From the NCBI GenBank assembly GCA_005779525.1, contig SXIZ01000294.1, forward strand, positions 1 to 14,242: a DNA stretch of 14,242 nt, given 5' to 3'. The position numbers were made by a program, and so were the translations under genes. Under the pieces are notes generated by a model, which saw nothing but the letters and a program-made list of their open reading frames with translations, was not told where the DNA came from and did no database searches. This stretch comes from Methylococcaceae bacterium (GTDB taxonomy: Bacteria > Pseudomonadota > Gammaproteobacteria > Methylococcales > Methylomonadaceae). Positions 7,291-13,838 of this stretch are shown here, piece by piece. Position 1 is the first letter of the stretch; every line of letters begins with the position of its first letter.

Positions 7291-7431
7291 ATGTGTAGGC
7301 TGCCAACAGCAACGCTTGAACGCATTGCCGCTTACACTGAAATTAATCCGTTATCAAAACGTATTTTTCTGCGATTCAATCCAGGCTTCAGCGCTTTTAC
7401 TGAAGAGGGCTATTCGCTTAGGCAACATTGA
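7291..7431 (+). pseudogene. 46-codon frame, possible remnant of a PLP-dependent decarboxylase (LysA-like)
   Basis: An ATG at 7291 opens a 46-residue frame closed by TGA at 7429. The stretch LERIAAYTEINP followed by RIFLRFNPGFSA resembles, from memory, the diaminopimelate decarboxylase pattern of a helix followed by VFLRINPGF-GAG. After FSA the similarity stops. No active-site lysine domain is present, so at most this is a broken piece. It could equally be a chance frame. No convincing ribosome site precedes it. It lies in the 233-base gap ahead of the Crp/Fnr gene and ends 27 bases before that start. A 6-bp hairpin (CTTCAG 7386-7391 / CTGAAG 7400-7405) lies inside it. Confidence 0.25.
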
Positions 7432-7458
7432 TTTTGGTTGTGGAGATTTTGTAGCATA

Positions 7459-8121
7459 ATGGAAACAATAGATATCTTTAGAAGCAATGAATTATTTCAA
7501 GCACTCAATGAACCAGAGTTGCAACATTTAGCTGAATTAGCAACCCAGAGAACCGTGCCCAAAAATACAATGGTGATTAGCGCGGGCGATATGTCGAGCT
7601 CCATGTATTTGATTAAAAGCGGCATGGTCAATGTGCTGGTCGCTAATGACGAGGGTCGAGAAATGATTTTAGCCACACTGCAAGCTGGCGATCATTTTGG
7701 CGAACTGTCTTTACTCGATGAGGCGCCGCGCTCCGCCAATGTTTTAACCTTAGATAAATGCGAATTCATTATTCTGCATCGCGAAGAATTTTATAAATTA
7801 TTAGAGCACAATCCCATGATCAGCATCCGCGTGATCAAGTATTTGTGTCAACGCGTTAGATTCATCACCAATATTGCTCAAGGTCTAGCGTTGTTAGACG
7901 TCTATGGACGCCTGTTGCGTCTGTTAAATTCTCTGGCGCAACAAACTGCAGATGGCAAAATGGTGATCAACATTCCTTTAACGCACAAAGATATCGCTTC
8001 GCGCGTTGGATCTTCCCGCGAAATGATTAGCAGAATTTTTAGCGAATTGGAAAAAGGCGAGTATGTGAGCGTGGAACATAAAATCATTACTCTGCATAAA
8101 AAACTGCCGCTCGCCTGGTAG
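7459..8121 (+). CDS. Crp/Fnr family transcriptional regulator
   Basis: A 220-residue regulator with a cyclic-nucleotide-binding beta-roll (about 5-115), a long dimer helix (about 117-150) and a C-terminal winged helix-turn-helix (about 152-215). The phosphate-binding cassette has FGEL (80-83) and Arg91-Ser92, as in Crp. At the positions matching Crp Thr127-Ser128 it has Ile136-Thr137, so cAMP binding is uncertain. There is no N-terminal cysteine cluster, so it is not an iron-sulphur FNR. The recognition helix carries Arg187-Glu188-Met-Ile-Ser191-Arg192, keeping the Crp contacts while having the E-x-x-S-R of FNR. The start was set at ATG 7459, with GGAGA about 12 bases ahead; a longer TTG start at 7438 has less support. 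It converges on ybbP with a 22-base gap. Targets are unknown; the CxxCH gene upstream is a natural suspect by position only. Confidence 0.88.
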   Translation: METIDIFRSNELFQALNEPELQHLAELATQRTVPKNTMVISAGDMSSSMYLIKSGMVNVLVANDEGREMILATLQAGDHFGELSLLDEAPRSANVLTLDKCEFIILHREEFYKLLEHNPMISIRVIKYLCQRVRFITNIAQGLALLDVYGRLLRLLNSLAQQTADGKMVINIPLTHKDIASRVGSSREMISRIFSELEKGEYVSVEHKIITLHKKLPLAW

Positions 8122-8143
8122 TCACCTCTTCCTTATCGCTCAG

Positions 8144-10627
8144 CTATAGGGAACGTAAAATTTGCATAGGTGTGGTTTGACTCACTTTCAGCAAGCCAAA
8201 ATACCCCGCTGCCGCAATCACCCCACTGGCGCTCAGTGGAATCAGTACCCATAACAGCACTCGACTGTGATATTCCAAATGCATGACAAAGTGATATAAC
8301 ACCCAAGTCACGCTTTCAGCTAAGCACACCGCAAGTATGCCCGAGATCAAGCCTAGTCCCGCAAATTCTATACAATGTATGGTATTCAATAAGCGACTAT
8401 TAGCACCCAAGGTGCGCATAATTGCACTTTTATGTTTACGTTGATCCAAACTGGCGGTAATGGCAGCAAATAGCACGGTAAATCCCGCCAACACGCCCAA
8501 ACTAAACAGATAGTTAATGGTGGTGGTTAACTGCGTTAAGATGGTTTTAAGTTGCGCTAAAATTTGATCGACTTCTAAAACGGTAATGCTCGGATAGTTT
8601 TTCACCAAGGTATTCAAAAAGGCCTTTTGCGCAGGCGCTAGATAAAAACTGGTGAGAAACGTATGCGCAAAGCGTTCTAAGTTACCCGGCGCAAAAATCA
8701 TATAAAAATTGGGTTGCATAGTCTCCCAATGTACTTGTCGCAAGCTACTCACCTGTGCCGTGAATTGTTCACTGCCGACGGTAAAAGTTAAGCGATCACC
8801 CATTTTAATGCCAAGATTTTCGGCTAATTTTTGCTCTACCGAAACCACTCCTTCGCGCTTGTCCTGCCACCAATTACCGCTCACTAGAGTATTATCTGGC
8901 GGCAAGCTTTCACTCCAGGTCAAGCTCAGATCACGCTCGGTTGCCTGTTGCCCCTGAGAGTCCTTAGTCACATAGCGTTGTACCGCAACGTCATTGATTG
9001 CCGTCAAGCGCCCGCGGACGATGGGATAAAAATGACTGTTGCCTTGCGTCGCAAGCTGGATATCCTGTTCAACACTATGCACTTGCTCGGGAAAAATATT
9101 CAACGCAAAATGATTCGGCGCCTGCACCGGAAGCTGCTGCTGCCAGTTATCAATTAAATCACTTTTGACGGTATAACTTAATTGCATCACCATCAAAGCC
9201 ATGCTGAAAGCCAAAATTTGGCTGATACTGGTGCTACGTTCTTGCACAAGATTTTGCAAACTTAAGCGCCAAGCTAAAGATAATTTGGGCAACAGCGGCT
9301 TTAGTAGCGTTAACAAACCATAGGCGAGGGCATATAGCAGCACAAAACCCGCAACCCCGCTTAAACCAATGGTCGCGGTCATTCTTAAATCGTGCGTATA
9401 TTGCCAGATCAAGACACTTAGCAAGCTGATTGCTAAACCGTAAACTAACCAAGCACTCGCAGGCAAAGGCTCTAAATCCCGACGTAATACCCGTAGCGCT
9501 GACACCTTGCGCAGTTGTAGTAAAGGCGGTAACGCGAAGCCTAATAAAATAATGATACCCATCAGCAAACCAAAGACAATGGACAATAGGCTAGGTGCAG
9601 CGATTTTTTGTGGCAACAAACTCGCCAGCAGATGCAATAAAAAATCTTGCAGCAACCAGCCTAAGCCACAGCCCACGGAACTGGCCAACACACCTAATAA
9701 GATGATTTGCCAGGTAAACAGGGTTAAAATTTGCGCTTGGGTACTGCCCAAACAACGTAGCAACGCAGCGGTATCCAAGTGGCGTTCACTGTAACGACGC
9801 GTACTCATAGCAATCGTGACCCCAGCAATCAAGACGATCACAATACTCGATAAGCCCAGATAACGTTCCGCTCGCTGTAAAGCTCCGCCAATTTCAGGCC
9901 TGTCCTCATGAATATCCATGAGTTTTTGCGATGGATTGAGCAAAGGTTTGAGCTGTTGCTTGAATTGCGCTAATGCTTCCGGTGCGCCAGCAAACTGCCA
10001 GAAATAATGGATATGGCTCCCCGGCTGAATCACCTGCGTTGCCGCGAGATCTTCGGTATTTAGCATGGCACGCGGCGAAAGACTATATAAATCTCCGCGC
10101 TTATCAGGCTCATAAGTCAACACGTGGCTAATCGTCAGGGCTTTTTCGCCAATACGTAGTTGCTCACCTAATTTCAAATTCAACGCCGATAAAATGCGTT
10201 TTTCCACCCAGACCGTATTGCGCTCTGGACCGTGGGCCTGGATTTGCTCGGTGGCATAATCACTGAGACTGGTTTTCAGCTGTCCACGTAAGGGATAATT
10301 ATTGCTCACCGCTTTCACGCCAGCGAGCAATAATTGTTCATTTTCCATAATGACACTGGTGAACTCGATGCTCTGCGCCTGTTGCAAATTAAGGCCGGTG
10401 GCCATTTGCACTATATCCGCGCTAATCGGTGTCGTACTGTTCACCACTAAATCAGCGGCTAAAAATTCTGCTGCTTGCGTCACCATCGTCTGTTGCAAGC
10501 GATCTGCTAATAAACTGATAGCAGTGACACTGGTTACGGCGATGATTAACGCCAAAAACAGCAGCGATAGTTCCCCTGAGCGGTAATCACGGAATAGTAA
10601 TTTAAATGCTAAAGCCAAGGCTTTCAT
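8144..10627 (-). CDS. ybbP: ABC transporter permease, YbbP/FtsX family
   Basis: The protein has 827 residues and the double-FtsX architecture of YbbP. After an N-terminal span (about 20-40) come a large periplasmic domain (about 45-250) and several spans (about 260-280, 305-335, 345-372, 395-412, 420-447 and near 475). A second periplasmic domain (about 490-685) and three last spans follow. Both halves carry the FtsX cytoplasmic loop after a span: RRYSERHLDTAALLRCLGS and DQRKHKSAIMRTLGA. With YbbA it forms an exporter of the MacB/LolCDE mechanotransmission class; the substrate is not established. ATG 10627 was chosen because it overlaps the ybbA stop as ATGA, with GGCGG upstream; ATG 10636, three codons earlier, is possible. 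The neighbourhood ybbP-ybbA-tesA matches E. coli. Confidence 0.9.
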   Translation of the reverse strand: MKALALAFKLLFRDYRSGELSLLFLALIIAVTSVTAISLLADRLQQTMVTQAAEFLAADLVVNSTTPISADIVQMATGLNLQQAQSIEFTSVIMENEQLLLAGVKAVSNNYPLRGQLKTSLSDYATEQIQAHGPERNTVWVEKRILSALNLKLGEQLRIGEKALTISHVLTYEPDKRGDLYSLSPRAMLNTEDLAATQVIQPGSHIHYFWQFAGAPEALAQFKQQLKPLLNPSQKLMDIHEDRPEIGGALQRAERYLGLSSIVIVLIAGVTIAMSTRRYSERHLDTAALLRCLGSTQAQILTLFTWQIILLGVLASSVGCGLGWLLQDFLLHLLASLLPQKIAAPSLLSIVFGLLMGIIILLGFALPPLLQLRKVSALRVLRRDLEPLPASAWLVYGLAISLLSVLIWQYTHDLRMTATIGLSGVAGFVLLYALAYGLLTLLKPLLPKLSLAWRLSLQNLVQERSTSISQILAFSMALMVMQLSYTVKSDLIDNWQQQLPVQAPNHFALNIFPEQVHSVEQDIQLATQGNSHFYPIVRGRLTAINDVAVQRYVTKDSQGQQATERDLSLTWSESLPPDNTLVSGNWWQDKREGVVSVEQKLAENLGIKMGDRLTFTVGSEQFTAQVSSLRQVHWETMQPNFYMIFAPGNLERFAHTFLTSFYLAPAQKAFLNTLVKNYPSITVLEVDQILAQLKTILTQLTTTINYLFSLGVLAGFTVLFAAITASLDQRKHKSAIMRTLGANSRLLNTIHCIEFAGLGLISGILAVCLAESVTWVLYHFVMHLEYHSRVLLWVLIPLSASGVIAAAGYFGLLKVSQTTPMQILRSL

Positions 10628-11316
10628 AACATGCATCCGCCTTCTAAAGTAATGGTGTGTTGGCAGCGTTGCGCCAACTGCACATCATGGGTCACCAGTA
10701 TCAGTGTCGTTTGCTGTTCGGCATTTAGCTCAAACAATAAATCAATAATGTGCGCCCCGGTTTTACGATCTAAATTACCCGTCGGTTCATCAGCAAACAA
10801 AATTCGTGGCTGCGTGACAAATGCCCGCGCTAAAGCCACGCGTTGTTGCTCACCCCCGGATAATTGTTTAGGCGTATGTGTTAGGCGATTGCCTAACCCC
10901 ACACGCTGCAATAAGGCAGCGGCAACCACCTCGGCATCAGCACGATGACTGAGCTCTAACGGCAGCATCACATTTTCCAAAGCGGTTAACCCTGGCAATA
11001 ACTGAAATGCTTGAAATACAAAACCAATCAATTGATTGCGTAATTCGGCACGCGCATCTTCATCCATCGTGGTTAAAGCATGCTGTTGAATGAACACTTC
11101 CCCCTGACTGGGTAAATCCAAACCCGCTAACAAGCCGAGCAACGTCGATTTACCCGAACCGGAGGTACCAATAATCGCCAAACTTTCACCAGCATTGATT
11201 CGTAAGTTAATATCTGTCAGGATGTGTATTGGACCTGTGGCGGTATTAACAGTTTTGCCTAATTGGCGGACTTCGATCAAGCTGGTGGGTGTTTCAGAAA
11301 TATGTGAGCGTGTCAT
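10624..11316 (-). CDS. ybbA: ABC transporter ATP-binding protein YbbA
   Basis: This 230-residue ATPase is of the MacB/LolD/YbbA class. Walker A is GTSGSGKST (50-58), the Q-loop glutamine is Gln102 (GFVFQAFQLLP), the signature is LSGGEQQR (152-159), Walker B is ILFADE (172-177) with catalytic Glu177, the D-loop is NLD, and the switch histidine is His210 (LVTHD). All parts needed for ATP hydrolysis are present. It energises the YbbP permease, whose gene overlaps its stop by 4 bases, so the two are translationally coupled. ATG at 11316 aligns well with the start of E. coli YbbA. The start codon shares bases with the divergent tesA ATG, and no Shine-Dalgarno sequence is visible ahead of it. A TAGAAT at 11341-11336 (minus) may be a -10 element giving a very short leader. 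Confidence 0.93.
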   Translation of the reverse strand: MTRSHISETPTSLIEVRQLGKTVNTATGPIHILTDINLRINAGESLAIIGTSGSGKSTLLGLLAGLDLPSQGEVFIQQHALTTMDEDARAELRNQLIGFVFQAFQLLPGLTALENVMLPLELSHRADAEVVAAALLQRVGLGNRLTHTPKQLSGGEQQRVALARAFVTQPRILFADEPTGNLDRKTGAHIIDLLFELNAEQQTTLILVTHDVQLAQRCQHTITLEGGCML

Positions 11317-11917
11317 GATAAAAAGTTGTCTGATGATTCTAATGATTCTGGGTGCGACTCTGGCCCAGGCAAAAACAATTTTAGTAATGGGTGATAGTAT
11401 CAGCGCAGGTTACGGTATTAATGCCGAACAGGGCTGGGTCAACTTATTACACCAAAAATTACAAGCCGAAAATAAAGCCTATCAGGTTGTTAACGCCAGT
11501 ATAACAGGGGAAACCACAGCTGGGGGATTAGCGCGTCTAGACGCAATACTCGCAAGTGCAAAACCCGATATTATGTTATTGGAATTAGGTGCCAACGATG
11601 GCTTGCGTGGCTTATCGCCTAAAATTATGCAAAGCAATTTAACCGAGATGATTCGCCGAGCCCAAGCTGTCGGCGCAAAAGTATTGTTATTGGGGATTCG
11701 AATTCCACCTAATTACGGTAGTCGCTATGCGGAAATGTTCTATGGCGTCTATGCCGATTTAGCAAAAACTTTAGATATAGGCTGGGTCCCATTTTTATTG
11801 GCGGATGTTGCCTTAGAAAAAAAATTGATGCAAGCCGACGGCTTACATCCGAACGCTGAAGCGCAACCAGTGATGTTAGCAACGATTTGGCCGCATTTAG
11901 CTCCTTTATTAAAATAA
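11315..11917 (+). CDS. tesA: Arylesterase / acyl-CoA thioesterase I / lysophospholipase L1
   Basis: A 200-residue SGNH hydrolase. A signal peptide of 19 residues ends AQA, so the enzyme is periplasmic. The four SGNH blocks are all visible: Ser28 in GDSIS, Gly65 in SITGETTAGG, Asn94 in GANDG, and Asp175/His178 in DGLHPN. TesA cleaves acyl esters and acyl thioesters and has lysophospholipase and protease-I activity in E. coli; the true periplasmic substrate is not settled. ATG 11315 fits because the signal peptide then starts MIKS. The frame stays open upstream but runs antisense inside ybbA. The weak GTGAGCG is the only ribosome-site candidate. It is divergent from ybbA with overlapping start codons, so its promoter must lie within ybbA. 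Confidence 0.94.
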   Translation: MIKSCLMILMILGATLAQAKTILVMGDSISAGYGINAEQGWVNLLHQKLQAENKAYQVVNASITGETTAGGLARLDAILASAKPDIMLLELGANDGLRGLSPKIMQSNLTEMIRRAQAVGAKVLLLGIRIPPNYGSRYAEMFYGVYADLAKTLDIGWVPFLLADVALEKKLMQADGLHPNAEAQPVMLATIWPHLAPLLK

Positions 11918-11975
11918 TTCGTTCTTTGCGCCAGCTTCTCTGGGCTTCCGAGAGCATCAGGGCTGAAAAGCTTGG

Positions 11976-12020
11976 GGTACAGTATAGTTTTAGCTTAACC
12001 GTACCTCCGGTTCAGAGGTA
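11976..12020 (+). promoter_or_regulatory. Possible alternative-pairing RNA structure between tesA and the MFS gene
   Basis: TACCTC 12002-12007 pairs with GAGGTA 12015-12020 (7-base loop). The left arm of that stem can instead pair upstream: GGTAC 11976-11980 with GTACC 12001-12005, extendable to seven pairs with one G-U. The two structures exclude each other. A TATAGT at 11983-11988 lies within the upstream loop. Any switch role is inference. Confidence 0.25.
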
Positions 12021-12051
12021 ACGCCCAACACTTTAAATACTTAAAAAATTC

Positions 12052-12068
12052 AAGCGTGACGGACGCTT
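12052..12068. terminator. Terminator-like hairpin after tesA, ahead of the MFS gene
   Basis: AAGCGT 12052-12057 and ACGCTT 12063-12068 form a perfect 6-bp stem with a 5-base loop. On the plus strand it is followed by TTGAGTTTAATTTTTT. On the minus strand the T-run TTTTTT comes 3 bases after the stem. It probably ends the tesA transcript. It lies 46 bases ahead of the MFS start, so that gene would need a promoter in between or read-through. Confidence 0.5.
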
Positions 12069-12114
12069 TGAGTTTAATTTTTTGAAATGTCAATCTAGAC
12101 CCAATGGAAGGTTA

Positions 12115-13347
12115 ATGTCTCAGGTCACTAAAGGTTTTTCTGCCATGCGGCATAAACCGTTTGCGTTTTTTATATGTGCTCGTTTTTTAGCGACCTTAGG
12201 CATCCAGATGCAAAGCCTCGCTGTCGGTTGGCAGGTATATGCCTTGAGTGGCGAGGTACTGGATTTGGGGTTTATCGGTCTGGCGCAATTTGCACCGTTT
12301 GCGCTGTTGATTATCCCCGCGGGACAAGTGGCGGATCATTATTCCCGGCGAGGGATTATGATAGTCTGCTTTTTATTGGAAATGCTTTGTAGCGCGGTGT
12401 TAATTGCGTTTTCACTCAGCGGACTCACTGCCGTCTGGCCGGTATTTATTGCCATGGCAATTTATGGTGCCGCACGCGCTTTTATGATGCCTGCCAGTCA
12501 GTCCATTGTGATTAATTTAGTACCCAGTGCCAGCTTTAGTAATGCGGTCGCCATCAGCTCATCGACATTTCACGTTGCCGTCATTTTAGGACCCACGTTG
12601 GGAGGATTACTCTATTTATTCGGTCCTAACGTCGTCTATGCGTTAGTTACGACGATGCTGGCTATTTCGGTCTTATTAATGCTGCCAGTAAAGACACTAG
12701 CAACACGCACGCAGACCCCTCAAGCACGTAATCTATTTGAAGGCTTTCGTTTTGTACGTTCGCGCCCAGTCGTTTTAGGGGCCATTTCTTTAGATTTGTT
12801 CGCAGTATTATTTGGCGGCGCAACCGCACTCTTGCCTGCTTACGCGAATGATGTGCTACATGTCGGCCCGGTGGAGCTTGGACTATTACGCACAGCAATG
12901 GCCGCAGGCTCAGTGATGACGGCTATCATGTTGGCGTTTTACCCGATTCAACGACAAGTCGGTCGCAGAATGTTTGAAGGAGTCGCACTGTTTGGGCTAG
13001 CCACGATCTTGTTTGCCCTCTCCACGCATTTTTATTTAGCCTTTGCCGCGCTATTTATGATGGGTGCAGGCGATATGGTCAGTGTGTATATTCGGCATTT
13101 ACTGGTACAGATGGAAACCCCCGATGCCATACGCGGGCGAGTCAGTGCGGTAAATTCCTTATTTATTGGCGCCTCTAACGAATTAGGGGAGTTCGAATCC
13201 GGCTTAACCGCGGCTTGGTTAGGCTTAGTGCCCGCCGCAATTCTAGGCGGGGTAGCCACCTTAGTGGTCACTGGCTTATGGATGTATTGGTTTAAGGTGC
13301 TTAGAATCATGGACACCTTGCCCCCACAGTCTGATGTTGCGGACTAA
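12115..13347 (+). CDS. Major facilitator superfamily transporter, EntS-like (MFS_3) group
   Basis: This 410-residue protein is very hydrophobic, with about 12 membrane spans in two halves. After the second span it has PAGQVADHYSRR, the MFS motif A (GxxaDrxxRR). The N-terminal KPFAFFICARFLATLGIQMQ and the SQSIVINLVPSASFSNAVAISSS region resemble the EntS/MFS_3 group of drug and siderophore exporters. ASNELGEFESGLTAAWLG near residue 360 also fits that group. The substrate cannot be read from the sequence, and no siderophore genes are nearby. ATG 12115 was chosen because GGAAGG lies directly upstream; an in-frame TTG at 12082 has no ribosome site. The gene follows tesA by 197 bases with a hairpin between, so it is probably a separate unit. 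A weak 5-bp hairpin (13349-13353 / 13363-13367) follows its stop. Confidence 0.88.
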   Translation: MSQVTKGFSAMRHKPFAFFICARFLATLGIQMQSLAVGWQVYALSGEVLDLGFIGLAQFAPFALLIIPAGQVADHYSRRGIMIVCFLLEMLCSAVLIAFSLSGLTAVWPVFIAMAIYGAARAFMMPASQSIVINLVPSASFSNAVAISSSTFHVAVILGPTLGGLLYLFGPNVVYALVTTMLAISVLLMLPVKTLATRTQTPQARNLFEGFRFVRSRPVVLGAISLDLFAVLFGGATALLPAYANDVLHVGPVELGLLRTAMAAGSVMTAIMLAFYPIQRQVGRRMFEGVALFGLATILFALSTHFYLAFAALFMMGAGDMVSVYIRHLLVQMETPDAIRGRVSAVNSLFIGASNELGEFESGLTAAWLGLVPAAILGGVATLVVTGLWMYWFKVLRIMDTLPPQSDVAD

Positions 13348-13406
13348 GCCTCAAGTCTCTTATGAGGATCCCTAGGAATTATTTCACGCCAACGGCATAA
13401 AATCAC

Positions 13407-13436
13407 TGGACAATCCTAGCCACAATACCTTATAAA
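13407..13436 (+). promoter_or_regulatory. Candidate sigma-70 promoter upstream of the 58-residue gene
   Basis: TGGACA (13407-13412, five of six consensus bases), an 18-base spacer and TATAAA (13431-13436, five of six) form the best promoter-like pair in this gap. The start point would be near 13443, leaving a leader of about 109 bases before the ATG at 13552. Confidence 0.45.
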
Positions 13437-13453
13437 GCACAGCCAATTTGACT

Positions 13454-13499
13454 ACAGTACGTCGTGACGCTTTTTTTACTGTGCACTGCCCGACGCACA
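13454..13499 (+). promoter_or_regulatory. Leader structure with a T7 run ahead of the 58-residue gene
   Basis: ACAGTA 13454-13459 pairs with TACTGT 13477-13482 and encloses CGTC/GACG (13460-13463 / 13466-13469) and a seven-T run (13471-13477). TGTGC 13480-13484 can pair instead with GCACA 13495-13499. The inner stem plus T-run looks like a weak terminator just after the candidate promoter, so early termination of the leader is conceivable. The short stem keeps confidence low. Confidence 0.25.
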
Positions 13500-13551
13500 A
13501 GACGCAGGACCGACTGTTCCTTGACTAAACCTATTGCAGTAAGAGTTTATA

Positions 13552-13728
13552 ATGCTTGAAGATTCAAAATTAGTTATCCAAAAATTGGAAGAAACTATCA
13601 ATGACATTATGGAAAATGTTAATCATCCCGTACATGACAAACGTCATCCTTTACACGCCGAATCTCTGGAAGCTTTTAATAAGTTACTTGAGATGCGCGA
13701 AACTATTGTGATGATCGAAAATGAATAA
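13552..13728 (+). CDS. Small hypothetical protein, 58 residues
   Basis: The frame runs from ATG 13552 to TAA at 13726. I do not recognise the family. The protein is soluble, acidic and probably two helices: residues 3-23 (with KLVIQKLEETINDIMENV) show a heptad-like leucine/isoleucine pattern, a loop NHPVHDKRHPLHAES (24-38) is rich in histidine and proline, and a second helix covers 38-57. There is no cysteine, signal peptide or membrane span. AAGAG lies about 8 bases ahead of the ATG, and a promoter-like pair lies about 115 bases upstream. Its third-position use and strong helix-loop-helix layout favour a real gene over chance. It sits alone between the MFS gene and dcd. A helical hairpin that binds a partner protein is a guess. 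Confidence 0.6.
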   Translation: MLEDSKLVIQKLEETINDIMENVNHPVHDKRHPLHAESLEAFNKLLEMRETIVMIENE

Positions 13729-13736
13729 TATGGCGC

Positions 13737-13779
13737 AAGCTGCGTTACCCGCGGCGTTGTTTAGCAATTACTTCAGCTT
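13737..13779. repeat. Short inverted repeat between the 58-residue gene and dcd
   Basis: AAGCTG 13737-13742 pairs with CAGCTT 13774-13779 across 31 bases. The arms are only 6 bp, so by itself this is weak; it is listed because the arm spacing equals that of two stronger dyads in this window. A TAGAAT at 13797-13802 downstream could be a -10 element for dcd, but no good -35 accompanies it. Confidence 0.25.
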
Positions 13780-13838
13780 AACTTATTGAAACCCTTTAGA
13801 ATAGCGATTTAACCCCGCCTTAGGACACGTGAACGCGC

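Noticed and set aside
7438..7458. Longer Crp/Fnr start at TTG 7438
   Set aside because: The extra residues (MWRFCSI) contain the GGAGA that suits ATG 7459, and they are not typical of the family.
8709..10586. Several open frames of 70-95 codons on the plus strand opposite ybbP
   Set aside because: They are antisense shadows of a strongly coding permease gene, with no family resemblance and no ribosome sites.
10628..10636. ybbP start at ATG 10636
   Set aside because: Possible, but the ATGA overlap at 10627 with the ybbA stop and the GGCGG spacing favour 10627; the difference is three codons.
12082..12114. Longer MFS start at TTG 12082
   Set aside because: No ribosome site precedes it, while GGAAGG directly precedes ATG 12115, and the extra 11 residues do not look like an MFS N-terminus.
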